Shown: positions 43,348-52,898, counted from the first letter of the stretch. The stretch is 64,000 nt of DNA from DATMQA01 sp035566895 (GCA_035566895.1 DATMQA010000039.1:1-64000); one strand, 5' to 3'. Numbers and translations: made by a program. The notes: generated by a model not told the origin, from the sequence alone.

Positions 43348-43488
43348 CTAACAAATTCCAACCTGCCAGGGAATGGATGAAACGCTGATTCACATGGACT
43401 ATTCTCTGATAACCGGCCGCGGAATCTCAGGAGGAAGCCAAACAACGATCCGCCAAAATCGTCCGATAGACCCGCACCACATCACGCC

Positions 43489-46400
43489 TCAGGATGGCGC
43501 GTCATTGTAATACCCATCACCCGCTGGTCGTGCTCCTTCCCGCCACCACTGTTTCACGACCCAGGCCTCGATTTGGGCTTCGACTCCTTCGGGTAAACAG
43601 GCGTGAACGGCAAGTTTCAATTGTTGATGCGACCACGCCGGGCTGAGGCGAACTTTGTATAGCACCCAGGAACAACCGGCGGCCTGCGTATTGCCAAACT
43701 GGCGGCCATCGGGCACGGGAATCAGTTGAACGTTCCGAGCGCCGATGCGGGCCAGCGCTTGCACGATTTGCACTACCGTGGGCGCGTGACGCCATTCGGC
43801 CTCGCCTTTGCGCAGACGGACGGCGACGGCCAGGAAAGGTTGATCACCCGCCGGCGACGGCAACGTGGTCTCAAAGGCGTAAACCTTGTGCCTGAGATTT
43901 TGCCCGGCGAAACTTTTCGCGTCCGCAAATTGCAGGTCCATGTGCCCGTCGAGAGCGGCTGGTTGAAGAGCCAGGGCCACCCCAGTGGCGGCGGCCTGCT
44001 GCCGCGAAACGGAGCGTAACGGCAGGGCGGCAACGTCCTTCGCCGCCGGTGACACCTCCAGCAGGAGAACCTCGAAAGGGCGCAGCCACAATCCCAGCGT
44101 ATCCCCGGCTTTGAAGCCCGCGCCATCGGGCCGCAGCACCCGCGCCTGCTCGGGAAAAAGCGAAACCACCTGCAGCGGGGTGCCGGGTTTGGCTTCGAGG
44201 CCGATGCTGCTATCCAGGCGCACCTCGGCCCGGCGCGCTGCGAAATGGGCGTTGTTCAGGAAGAGAAAGCCGCGCGTGCCCTGGCAATGCGCATAACCAT
44301 AGACCTCATTGCGGAACGGGTCGCCCAGGATGTTTCGCCGGTGAAGAAACCACGATTCGTTCTTTTTCACGAACGAGCTCATTCGGGCGAGAAAATCAAG
44401 GTCGCTATCCGAGAGGTGATAAAGGTCGCCCCACAGATTCGGTACAAACAGATTGCCGCGCCCCACGTCCATCACCAGCGCTTCGCGCCAGCGTTCCTTA
44501 CCCATGAAGTTGCCCCAGCGATTGTCCGCCAGCCAGACGCCCAGGCTGTCTTTGACCAACGGCGGGATCGTCCTCGCGAACTGCGCGTTTTGATCCTGCG
44601 CCAGCGTGACCGAATCGCGGTAGTAGAGCGTCGGGAACACGCTCGTGCCGGAGCCTTCCATTTCCAGCCCAGACTCGAAAATCATATCGCCGTACAGCGC
44701 CCAAAAGGGTGAGCGCAGTCCCCAATACCACATGATGAACATATCCGGCGCGACAGCGCGGGCACTGTTCGCGATGTCAATGAGGTTCGCAAACATCGGT
44801 TCGACGGAATATTTGCCCGGCAGGTGCCCGTGCTCGGTGCTGTCGCAATAATAATTGCCGCCATCGAACTTGAGCAGCCGGACCTTGTTCTCACGGACAT
44901 GGTAGAGGACGGCGTTCTTGAGCGTTTTGAAATACGGTTGCGACCCGAAACAGAACATTTGTCCCTGGTGGGCTTTGTCTGGATAGCCCAGCGAATAAGA
45001 CATCGAAATCGGCGGTTGGCCGGTCAGCGCGGGCGGGTAATCCCAGCACGACTCGGCCGCCCAGCTTGTCGCGAACCAGAGGCCGAACTTCATGCCCAGG
45101 GCGTTTACGCGCTCGACAATCTCACGCGGGCCTTTGGGGTAACACGAAGGCCGGAAGCGCGTGAGGTCCGAACTCGGGTCCGCCCAGCCGGTGTCCAGAG
45201 TGAAGTAATCGAAGTGAACTCCCTTTTTCTGCCATTTTTCCAACGTCCCCAGCACGTCGAGGGTTTGCTCATCATCTAGCGTTGGGCACCCGCCCCATTG
45301 GTTGTTAATTCCAAAGGGCGTGTAAATGGAAATCGCTTTTTTCGGCCGGAGACTTTTCGATTCGATATAGCTGAGGAAATGTTCGCGAGCTTGACCGGGG
45401 CGGGCCACGCCCACGAGGGCCACGTGGCTGCGAAAAGTGTCGCCCGGCGACAGCCGATGTCCGGGATAATGCGAGAGCTGAATGCGGCCCTGGTTTCCCT
45501 GGTTCATCCCGGCGGGATGTTCGATAGCTGCGAAAGCCTCGTCCTCAAGGAAGAGCGGTTGGCCCTGACCTCCGCCCGAAGCAGCCCCGGCTGTTGTCAG
45601 ATCGTCCAACTCGATATCGAGGAGCAGTAGCGGCTTGCCGGTCCGGTTCGTCACCTCGACCCATTTGCGGCGCGTCGGCCCATCCAATTCGACATGCACG
45701 CTCGCCGTGACCGCCAGCGAAGCGCTGCGTAGCTCGAAGACGGCGTGCTGCGGGCTGGCCAATCGGGCATCCTGCACCTGAAAATCCGCCAGCCGCGTCA
45801 TTGGTTGCGCCAATCGGTCCGGCGCCGCCGAGAAGTTCAGCCCGACTTCCTGCACACCCGTCAATGCGAACCGGTGCCCGGAAAACTTATTTTCGAACCA
45901 GGTGCTGCGCAGCCTCCCATCGCTCCAATCGAAGTGCCACGCGAGTTGGTCGTCGATGAGCGTGACCTGCGACTGAAGATTGGAGTTTGGAGCTTCTTTG
46001 GTGTTTGGTATTTGGTGTTTGGTGTTTGCGGCTGCCGTCTCTCGCCGCTCGTCACCCGCCCTCGACTTTGGATTTTCCAGTATTACCACCCAGTCATGAT
46101 CTTGCCCGGCAGGCGGCGGACACCGCCACAGCCCGTCGTCGTCGGCTTGCACTGGCGGCAAGGGGGTCCTGGCGCCGCTAACCGGATCGAAATAGGCCGC
46201 GGCATACCTTGCCTGCCTGTCAAGATTGCGTACGACGATTGAATCGCTTTGTGGTGCATAGATAACGCGTACGACGCCCGGAATGCCTGCCGATTGCGGG
46301 CCATAGACATCGTCGTTTTTTTGCTCGTCGATTTTTCCCCAGGGCGAATCACCGTAGTGGCCGATGGCCATTGCCTGCATCCACACGGTATCGTCGGAGT

Positions 46401-48261
46401 CGGCCCTGTCCCAGCCGGTGGCTGCGTTTTTGGCGCAAAGCCAGCTCGGTTCTGAAACCAGGTTCATGGATTGACCATCAGCAAACTGGATCTCCAGCCG
46501 GGCAATCAGGCCCGCTGGATTTGCTCCCTGGGCGGGCATGTTCTCGGCGGCTATGGCGAGCACATTTGTCCCGCTGTGAAGCACGCGCGCAAGGTCGTCG
46601 AATTGCCGGCCACTGTGCCAGTCCGCCGCCGAACCAAGGGCTTCGCCATTGAGCCGCGCTTCAAATCGGTCGTCCACCGAAACCCGCAGCTGCGCGCTCT
46701 TAACTGTTTTACCGTCGGGCAACACAAATGCCCTGCGAAAAAATCGCTTTTCTGCCAGCGCATTCTGAGCGGGATTGCCCTCTGGAAACCAAATCCACTG
46801 GCAACCGTCGAAACCAAGAGAGGACTTGCTGACGAACTCAGCCCACTCGGGGTGTGGTCGAAAGTGCTGCCAGGGGTATTGCGCCAGGAGCCTTTTACCG
46901 AACCCGACTTGCTGCGAGCCGGGCAGGTTCATCGCATCATCCCAGGGGATCTTCCCATAATTGCCGCCATGGGGTGAGGCGCCGTGAGGGTCGCCGCGAC
47001 GATTTACCTGCCAGATGCCATTGGCGCCGTAGGTATGGCCGGCCGCGCCATTCATCATGCAGAGCCAGAACATTTGGCGTGTCCACTGGGTCGGTAGATT
47101 ATCGCCCAGCATTTCAAAAGCGGCTTCACCATCAAGCACGGGCATCACCGGTTGATCCGCGTAAGACGCGCGCACGGTGCGCACGGTTGGCGGCACGGCT
47201 TCACGCTGGCCGTGTGGAGTTTGGAGCATGTCGAAGTCGAGCAACGCGACGTCGTCGATCGCGTGGCGCGCGCTCAGGCGGTTGATGCCGGTCGGGTGAA
47301 TTGTTATAAGCCGATGAAAGGGATCGGTCTCGCGGAGGTAACGGGTGACTTCCGTCCAGCCTTTAACCTGTTCCCGGTCATCGTAAGGAAACCCTTTGGC
47401 CAAATACCACGGCAAATTGGCCTCACCGGCCGCGCACCAAACCACGGGCAACGCGCCGTATCGCGCGATGAGGTAGCGCCAATGGGCGTTGGCCTTGTCC
47501 ACGCCCATCCAGGGCAGGAAATATCCCCACGCTCCGACGATGCAAGGCGCGAAGCCCTGGTCCACCAGATAGAGCAATCTTTTATCCGCTGCGTCGAAGT
47601 ATTCCGGACGGATGCGCGCATAATTTGTCTCCCAGGGAAAGCCCGCTTCATTGGCGCCTCGCGGATCGAATGGGGGCATGTCCGGGAAGAGTCCCGCAAC
47701 TAATTGGATGACGTTGAAGCCTTTCTCCTTACGGTCCTGAGCCAGCTTTTGAACCTCCTCGGGCCAGTGCAGGCGATGGCTAAGGCCCATCCACCAGGTA
47801 TCGCCCAGCCAGAAAAACGGGGTTCCATCCGCGTGCTCAAAGTGGCGGTGGTCGGCCGCCACACGAATCGGGCCGTGCGTGTAGAAAAGATTCTTTCCCT
47901 GGTAAGGTCTGACTTCGACTTTACCGGCGATGCCGTAAAGTCCCTTGTCTCGCGGCTCCGAACATTCGCTGCGGAAAATATGGGTTCCCACCACCGGCGA
48001 CGCGTAGCGAACCTTCCACAAATTGCCGCCAGCCCAGAACGCGGGCACCCACAATTCCCTCCCGCGTGGATCGATGAACTGCACGTCGAGCGACACGTCG
48101 TTGAACGGGTCGGCATAACTGCGATTCGCTCGCAGGGTGAGCTCGACCATGACGTTGGCTTCCGTGCTTAAGTGCTGCTCTTTGGCCGCCGCGACAAGCA
48201 CCACTCCTGCCCAGATCAGAAAAGCGAAGAACAGCCGGGTGCATGGATGCGAGCGCAGCAC
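43489..48261 (-). CDS. Two-enzyme fusion: GH140/DUF4038-like hydrolase plus GH36-like alpha-galactosidase
   Basis: About 1590 residues. I place the start at GTG 48261, which begins a signal peptide (LFFAFLIWAGVVLVAAA); the open frame reaches back to 48474 through an inverted repeat. First half (numbering from 48474): DUF5060 domain (~110-200), DUF4038/apiosidase-like barrel (WLGDTWWMGLSHR, WCAAGEANLPWY, PVLDGEAAFE; ~210-540), a GH78/GH2-like beta-sandwich (~550-690) and a collagen-binding-like end domain. Second half: beta-supersandwich, then a GH36/GH27-type barrel with FDYFTLDTGW, MKFGLWF, and LLKFDGGNY carrying the nucleophile Asp, and a C-terminal beta region. The junction is a translated interspersed repeat (NTKHQIPNTKEAPNSN). 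Likely substrates are apiose- or galactose-decorated pectin side chains, by inference. Confidence 0.75.
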   Translation of the reverse strand: MLRSHPCTRLFFAFLIWAGVVLVAAAKEQHLSTEANVMVELTLRANRSYADPFNDVSLDVQFIDPRGRELWVPAFWAGGNLWKVRYASPVVGTHIFRSECSEPRDKGLYGIAGKVEVRPYQGKNLFYTHGPIRVAADHRHFEHADGTPFFWLGDTWWMGLSHRLHWPEEVQKLAQDRKEKGFNVIQLVAGLFPDMPPFDPRGANEAGFPWETNYARIRPEYFDAADKRLLYLVDQGFAPCIVGAWGYFLPWMGVDKANAHWRYLIARYGALPVVWCAAGEANLPWYLAKGFPYDDREQVKGWTEVTRYLRETDPFHRLITIHPTGINRLSARHAIDDVALLDFDMLQTPHGQREAVPPTVRTVRASYADQPVMPVLDGEAAFEMLGDNLPTQWTRQMFWLCMMNGAAGHTYGANGIWQVNRRGDPHGASPHGGNYGKIPWDDAMNLPGSQQVGFGKRLLAQYPWQHFRPHPEWAEFVSKSSLGFDGCQWIWFPEGNPAQNALAEKRFFRRAFVLPDGKTVKSAQLRVSVDDRFEARLNGEALGSAADWHSGRQFDDLARVLHSGTNVLAIAAENMPAQGANPAGLIARLEIQFADGQSMNLVSEPSWLCAKNAATGWDRADSDDTVWMQAMAIGHYGDSPWGKIDEQKNDDVYGPQSAGIPGVVRVIYAPQSDSIVVRNLDRQARYAAAYFDPVSGARTPLPPVQADDDGLWRCPPPAGQDHDWVVILENPKSRAGDERRETAAANTKHQIPNTKEAPNSNLQSQVTLIDDQLAWHFDWSDGRLRSTWFENKFSGHRFALTGVQEVGLNFSAAPDRLAQPMTRLADFQVQDARLASPQHAVFELRSASLAVTASVHVELDGPTRRKWVEVTNRTGKPLLLLDIELDDLTTAGAASGGGQGQPLFLEDEAFAAIEHPAGMNQGNQGRIQLSHYPGHRLSPGDTFRSHVALVGVARPGQAREHFLSYIESKSLRPKKAISIYTPFGINNQWGGCPTLDDEQTLDVLGTLEKWQKKGVHFDYFTLDTGWADPSSDLTRFRPSCYPKGPREIVERVNALGMKFGLWFATSWAAESCWDYPPALTGQPPISMSYSLGYPDKAHQGQMFCFGSQPYFKTLKNAVLYHVRENKVRLLKFDGGNYYCDSTEHGHLPGKYSVEPMFANLIDIANSARAVAPDMFIMWYWGLRSPFWALYGDMIFESGLEMEGSGTSVFPTLYYRDSVTLAQDQNAQFARTIPPLVKDSLGVWLADNRWGNFMGKERWREALVMDVGRGNLFVPNLWGDLYHLSDSDLDFLARMSSFVKKNESWFLHRRNILGDPFRNEVYGYAHCQGTRGFLFLNNAHFAARRAEVRLDSSIGLEAKPGTPLQVVSLFPEQARVLRPDGAGFKAGDTLGLWLRPFEVLLLEVSPAAKDVAALPLRSVSRQQAAATGVALALQPAALDGHMDLQFADAKSFAGQNLRHKVYAFETTLPSPAGDQPFLAVAVRLRKGEAEWRHAPTVVQIVQALARIGARNVQLIPVPDGRQFGNTQAAGCSWVLYKVRLSPAWSHQQLKLAVHACLPEGVEAQIEAWVVKQWWREGARPAGDGYYNDAPS
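45976..46029. repeat. Interspersed GTGTTTGGTATTTGG repeat inside the fusion gene
   Basis: On the plus strand it reads GGAGTTTGGAGCTTCTTTGG followed by GTGTTTGG-type units. On the coding (minus) strand it translates in frame to a Thr/Asn/Lys/Gln/Pro-rich peptide unlike the rest of the protein. The same family occurs at 4131-4290. Confidence 0.7.
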
Positions 48262-48282
48262 GGCAAAACCGTAACCGAACCG

Positions 48283-48389
48283 CGCGAAGCGTTTGGAGTG
48301 CGCGCGCTCGGCGCCGCTTTCACTAATCGATTCGGCCACAACGGCCAACCAAGTGCGGCGCCGAGCGCATGCACTCCAAACGCTTCGCG
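48283..48389. repeat. 35-base-arm inverted repeat upstream of the fusion gene
   Basis: The left arm 48283-48317 begins CGCGAAGCGTTTGGAGTGC and the right arm 48355-48389 is its reverse complement with two mismatches (33 of 35 match). The arms are separated by 37 bases. It sits between the signal-peptide start of the fusion gene and the divergent LacI gene. It looks like a palindromic mobile-type (MITE/REP-like) element. Confidence 0.8.
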
Positions 48390-48591
48390 GTCCAGCCGGC
48401 AAGCCTGCTTCTCCGTCGTGAGGATTCTGCGCAGTCTGGTGGTGCGGCATAAGAACGAACCTATCTTGAATCATTGATTAATCCTATCCTGAAAAGGGAC
48501 CTGGCCTCACTGCCACGGATCAGCACCTGGGAGCTAGCCCACATGCCAGCGGGGACGGGCGCGCTCCGACCGCTTTCACCCAGGTTTTACT

Positions 48592-49731
48592 ATGCGATAC
48601 ATTCTAATGCATTCACCAAAACTTGCCACGCCCTCCCCCGCACCCTATCCTTCCCTTACTCCTTATGCCAACCATCCCAATCCACATGCGGTGAAGGACC
48701 CCCGCCGATCTCGTGCTACGCTTAAAGACGTCGCCCGTGCGGCCGGCGTTTCCCAGGCATCCGTCTCCTACATTCTCAACCAAACGGGCGCCTCAGCCCG
48801 GATCAGTGAGCAAACCAAGCAACGGGTTTGGGCGGCGGCCGAGCAACTCGGCTATCGATTCAATCCCATTGGCCGCGCCCTCCAGCGTGGTTATGGCAAC
48901 CAGGTGACATTGCTCATCGTGACTTGGAACCTGGCTACTTCTCACGCTGCCACGGCCATGGCCATCAGTCGCGCCGTAGCTGGCCACGACCTGGCTCTGA
49001 CGGTCCACGTCGCCGATGACGATCAAAGCGCCGAGGTGTTTGTCCGGCGGAATCTTCTGCACCACCTCTGCGGGGTTATGGTGCTTTGGGATTCACCGGC
49101 TTTCCAGAAAAGTTCCCTCCGGCAACTGGCAGCCGAGGGAGTGCCGGTAGTCGATCTATTGCCGGGCAGCCCGGATGGAATTTCGGTGGTGACCGCCGAC
49201 CGCGAGGATGCCTGCTCTCGCGCCACCCGGCATTTGCTCAGTGCCGGCCATCGCCACATCGGTTTCATTGGGGACTCCCTGACGCGACCCAAGACCACTA
49301 TGAGCAAGCTCCAAGGGTATCGGCGCGCCCTCGAGGGCGCTGGCCTCCGCTATCAAAGAGCTTTGGTCCAGAACGTGACGGAGTTCGGATTCGAAGGTGG
49401 CCAGCGGGGCTTTCGCAAGCTGGCGACCCGCTGTCCGGAGCTCACCGGGCTGTTCTGCATCAATGACCAGATCGCACTGGGCGCCATCGATGCCGCGCGC
49501 GAGCTGGGCTGGAACTGCCCCGCTCGTCTTTCGGTCATAGGGTTCGGCGATTCACCCGAAGGCAAACATTGGCGGCCGAAACTGACAACGTTTGCGCTTT
49601 CTTCCGGACGGGTCGCCGCAGAGGCGCTCCAGTTAATCTTGGGCCAGCGGTCCCAACCGAACCTCAGGCCCAAAACCATTCTCATTCCCGAAGAACTGAT
49701 CCTTCGGGAGTCCACGGCGCCGGCCCCCTAG
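48592..49731 (+). CDS. LacI/GalR-family transcriptional regulator
   Basis: 379 residues from ATG 48592, but the helix-turn-helix starts only at about residue 43 (ATLKDVARAAGVSQASVSYILN), so GTG 48691 (VKDPRRSR...) is a likelier start. The HTH and hinge (~43-100) are followed by a periplasmic-binding-protein-like effector domain (~102-372: HLCGVMVLWDSPAF, HRHIGFIGDSLTRPKT, TGLFCINDQIALGAI, LSVIGFGDSPEGKHWRPKLTTF). It should sense a sugar or oligosaccharide released by the neighbouring hydrolases. It is divergent from the GH140/GH36 fusion and could bind the CG-centred palindrome at 43336-43347. Confidence 0.88.
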   Translation: MRYILMHSPKLATPSPAPYPSLTPYANHPNPHAVKDPRRSRATLKDVARAAGVSQASVSYILNQTGASARISEQTKQRVWAAAEQLGYRFNPIGRALQRGYGNQVTLLIVTWNLATSHAATAMAISRAVAGHDLALTVHVADDDQSAEVFVRRNLLHHLCGVMVLWDSPAFQKSSLRQLAAEGVPVVDLLPGSPDGISVVTADREDACSRATRHLLSAGHRHIGFIGDSLTRPKTTMSKLQGYRRALEGAGLRYQRALVQNVTEFGFEGGQRGFRKLATRCPELTGLFCINDQIALGAIDAARELGWNCPARLSVIGFGDSPEGKHWRPKLTTFALSSGRVAAEALQLILGQRSQPNLRPKTILIPEELILRESTAPAP

Positions 49732-49776
49732 CGGCCTGCCGTCAGCAGACGCCGGCAAGAGCCGCTCGGAGATTGG

Positions 49777-50850
49777 CTAGAGCAACACCAATTGTTCGCC
49801 GCTGGGTTCGCGCAAGCTCGCCACCCCGAGACCCAGCAACCGCAAAGGCCGCGACACCAATTTCTCCCGGCCCAACAAAAAGCAGCCCAGCCGGTAAATG
49901 TCCCCGGGCTCGGTCAACGGGGTTTCCACGGTGATCTGGCGCGTCAGCGTGGTGAAGTCCCCGTAGCGCAGCTTCACTTGGACGGTGTGAGCGCCCAAAC
50001 GATGGCGTTTGAGCCGGGCGGAGATGTCTTCGGCCTGGGTCCGCAGGCAAGCGCGGAGCACCTTCCGATCCTCCGTATCCTTCAAGAACGTTTCTTCGCC
50101 GCTGATGCTCTTGATCTCGTCGCCCGACTCGAGCGGGCGCTCATCCTGGCCAAACGCGAACCCCTTCAATTTCGGTCCAAACGAACCCACCAGCGCGCGC
50201 AGGTCACCAGGATAATCCTGTAGCTCCCCCACGGTCCGGACTCCCGCCCGGTTCAAAATCCCTTCGGTCACTTTTCCCACTCCGTAAAGCGCGCGCACCG
50301 GCAGCGGACGCAGGAACTGCACCTTTTCCTTTTCGGCGATGAGGGTCAGCCCGTCGGGCTTGTGGTGGTCGCTGGCAATCTTGGCCAGCAGTTTATTGGA
50401 AGCTATCCCGATAGTCGCGGTCAGTTGGCGTTCCGCGCCGATGCGCTGCTTCAGCCCTTGGGCCAGCGGCAAAGCTCTGAGCACCGAGGCATCTTGGTCC
50501 TCCGCCTGGCACAGGCCCGAAAAATCCAGGTAGGCTTCGTCGATGGACATCTGCTCGATGAGCGCTCCTGTCTCGCTGACAATCTCCATAATATGGCGCG
50601 ACTCCTCCCGATAATGCTCCATGCGCGGCCGCACAAAGGTGCCCTGGGGACAAAGCCGTCCGGCCGTGACGCTGGGCATGGCCGAACGCACACCAAATTT
50701 CCTGGCTTCGTAACTGGAGGCGCACACCACTCCGCGCTGCGTTGGTGGCGCCCCGACGATGACCGGCCGGCCGCGCAACGCCGGGTTGTCCCTTTGTTCC
50801 ACCGACGCGTAGAACGCATCCATGTCCAAATGGAAAATCACGCGAAACAT
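49777..50850 (-). CDS. dinB: DNA polymerase IV (Y-family)
   Basis: About 357 residues from MFRVIFHLDMDAF (upstream ATGs at 50868 and 50880 are alternatives). Translesion polymerase that extends damaged or misaligned primers. Motifs: HLDMDAFYASVE with the first catalytic acidic residues, SSYEARKFGVRSAMP, MSIDEAYLD with the second acidic pair, the helix-hairpin-helix GVGKVTEGILNRAGVRTVG, and the little-finger domain (GEETFLKDTED...). The last residues EQLVLL match a beta-clamp binding peptide (QLxLF-like). Length is as expected for the family. Convergent with the LacI gene. The regulatory LexA box, if any, could not be identified. Confidence 0.95.
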   Translation of the reverse strand: MFRVIFHLDMDAFYASVEQRDNPALRGRPVIVGAPPTQRGVVCASSYEARKFGVRSAMPSVTAGRLCPQGTFVRPRMEHYREESRHIMEIVSETGALIEQMSIDEAYLDFSGLCQAEDQDASVLRALPLAQGLKQRIGAERQLTATIGIASNKLLAKIASDHHKPDGLTLIAEKEKVQFLRPLPVRALYGVGKVTEGILNRAGVRTVGELQDYPGDLRALVGSFGPKLKGFAFGQDERPLESGDEIKSISGEETFLKDTEDRKVLRACLRTQAEDISARLKRHRLGAHTVQVKLRYGDFTTLTRQITVETPLTEPGDIYRLGCFLLGREKLVSRPLRLLGLGVASLREPSGEQLVLL

Positions 50851-50989
50851 CGGCCGGAAAGATGACATAATCGGGTGCAAGGCAGAAGGCGAATGGCAAA
50901 AGACACTGGCAGAACGAATACGGCAGAATGACTCTGTTTTAATCGTTCTGCCTGCCCTTGGCCTATTTAACCGAGCTAACTCTTTTGAC

Positions 50990-52879
50990 TCATCTAATTT
51001 CGTGGTAGGCGAGCCCCTGGAAGATGTTGGTGCGGAGGAATTTCTCGTCCGTCAGCGTTTTGAGAAAAGCCACGACCGCGCGCTTGTCTGCCCCATTCAA
51101 TGGCACCCCCCCATCGGGATGCTTGGCCAGGTTTGGGTCGAGCGTCGCACTGCGTTTCACGCCGGTCGTGTAATGCTCGATCACTTCCTCCAACGTTTTG
51201 AAACGCCCGTCGTGCATATAGGGCCCGGTCAGCGCGATATTCCGCAGCGACGGCACGGCGAATTTTCCATGGTCTGAGCCTTTGCTGGTCACTTTCGCGC
51301 GGCCGGGGTCTGAGCCGTGTTCGTCGAGCCCGTTGTTGGCAAAACCTTGGCTCTGAAACAGCGGCCCACCGTGGCAATGAAAGCAATCCGCGCCGAACTG
51401 CCCCCGACGCGGGTCGTATTCTGTCGAGAACAATTCAAAACCACGCTGTTCGTCGTCGGTGAGTTTCTCTTGACCGCGCACGGTCCGATCAAACTTCGAG
51501 TCGAACGAGGTCAGGGTTAGTAGGTAATTCTCCAGGGCCAGCGCCAGTTTTTGCGACGTGATTTCCACCGAGCCAAATGCCGCGGCGAAAAACGCAGGAT
51601 AATCGCCCGTCGATTGAAGCGTCGTGACCAGTTTGGTCAAAACCTGGTGCATCTCGATTGGGTTTTGGATTGGTTGGAGGACCTGCTCGCGTAAGCTGGA
51701 CGCGCGGCCATCCCAAAAGAATGACCGTTTCCAGGCCAGGTTGAACAACGGCATCGCGTTGCGCGTGCCGAACGCTCCTTCGGCGCCACGGCTTTGAGCC
51801 AGTCCGTCCGTGAACGCTCTCTCCGGCGAATGACAGTCCGCACACGATTGGCTGTTGTTCACCGAAAGCTGTTTGTCGAAAAATAACTTTCGGCCCAGTT
51901 CGACACGCTCAGCCGTGAGTGGATTATCCCGCGGCAGGTCGGGAACTGGAAACGTCGCGCTCATCTGAAATGGCTGCGGCGTGTACTTTTCCGGCAGAAA
52001 TAGCGGTTTCGGTGAGGCGGCTGCGAGTTCGGAGGTGCTTAGTGCGGTGATTTTGCGGACCCGAAACGCGCCGGCCAGATTCTTCACCAGGGCGGCCGAA
52101 ACCGGATCGCCGTCGCGGGAATGTGTCGAAGAACCGTCCTTGCCGAACGAGAGCGGACGCGGGGCGTTGAGCAACCTGCCGAGCTCAAAGTCCAGTTCCA
52201 GTCTGGTCTCTCCGGTAATCTCGAGCGGTGCCGCCAGGGTGACGCGCGTGCAGTTGGTGTCCCGCGCGAGGTGATAGGCCCAGCCGTCCAGCTCTCCGGC
52301 CGAGTTGCGCCATAACCCTTCAAGCGCAAGAAAGATGTAACCGCCCTGCCAGCTCCAATGCAGCCCGTTGAGGTTTGGGTTGAGCGGATGCCCGGCAGGA
52401 AACTGGGCCACCTCGTCATGGTTCAAGTTTGGGTTCAACCCGATGGAGAAACGGACAGAACGAAAGTCACCGGCCGGAACATTCTCCAGCCGGAGCGAGT
52501 TGCGGCTTGCCTCAAAGTCGAGCCACGCGATGGTGTCGGGAAATTCCTGCCAGGAGCCGTCGTTGCGTTGGAGCGCGAAATCGCTAACGAGATAGCTGAC
52601 GCGGGTAACCGAAAACGCTTCGCCCGCTGAAGTCTGGTAACGCAGCGAGGCAGGCTGGAGTATTTCGCCTGAGATTCTCGGGGTGATTTCGATTTGCAAG
52701 GTAGCGGCGGAAGCGAACTGGCAACCCAACCAGAGCGTGGAATATTTGAACAGCGTAGATGCAAAGAGGCGAAGAGGACGCAAACAGTCCCAGCAAAAGA
52801 GGCCCGAGACCGCGCCCTTCTTCTCCGCACCTTCCGCCCTTCGCTGTTCAATCAATCTGCGCTCTAATCTAGCAGCCAT
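50990..52879 (-). CDS. MbnP-like domain fused to a MbnH/MauG-type di-haem cytochrome c peroxidase
   Basis: 629 residues. An odd basic leader (1-25) is followed by a hydrophobic stretch (~41-60). Residues ~60-275 are a MbnP-type domain with its hallmark HWSWQGGYIFLALEG (174-188); in MbnP a tryptophan of this type of segment is oxidised to kynurenine and the protein binds copper. Residues ~300-629 are a bacterial di-haem peroxidase of the MauG/MbnH group with CADCH (346-350) and CFHCH (499-503), RNAMPLFNLAWKRSFFWDG, and YMHDGRF. In methanotrophs MbnP and MbnH are separate proteins, so this is a one-chain version in which enzyme and substrate are linked. It lies 19 bases after the YHYH gene and is probably co-transcribed. 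The periplasm is the expected site of action. Confidence 0.9.
   Translation of the reverse strand: MAARLERRLIEQRRAEGAEKKGAVSGLFCWDCLRPLRLFASTLFKYSTLWLGCQFASAATLQIEITPRISGEILQPASLRYQTSAGEAFSVTRVSYLVSDFALQRNDGSWQEFPDTIAWLDFEASRNSLRLENVPAGDFRSVRFSIGLNPNLNHDEVAQFPAGHPLNPNLNGLHWSWQGGYIFLALEGLWRNSAGELDGWAYHLARDTNCTRVTLAAPLEITGETRLELDFELGRLLNAPRPLSFGKDGSSTHSRDGDPVSAALVKNLAGAFRVRKITALSTSELAAASPKPLFLPEKYTPQPFQMSATFPVPDLPRDNPLTAERVELGRKLFFDKQLSVNNSQSCADCHSPERAFTDGLAQSRGAEGAFGTRNAMPLFNLAWKRSFFWDGRASSLREQVLQPIQNPIEMHQVLTKLVTTLQSTGDYPAFFAAAFGSVEITSQKLALALENYLLTLTSFDSKFDRTVRGQEKLTDDEQRGFELFSTEYDPRRGQFGADCFHCHGGPLFQSQGFANNGLDEHGSDPGRAKVTSKGSDHGKFAVPSLRNIALTGPYMHDGRFKTLEEVIEHYTTGVKRSATLDPNLAKHPDGGVPLNGADKRAVVAFLKTLTDEKFLRTNIFQGLAYHEIR
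52745..52860. repeat. Possible interspersed repeat at the MbnP-fusion start
   Basis: A stretch rich in GCAAAGAGGCGAAGAGG on one side and CTTCTCCGC...CCTTCGC on the other forms a loose inverted repeat and encodes the non-conserved basic/Cys-containing leader of the MbnP-MauG protein. It resembles the palindromic repeats at other gene starts here, but the arms are imperfect. Confidence 0.35.
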
Positions 52880-52898
52880 TGGGTTCAGAGTGCGTCCT

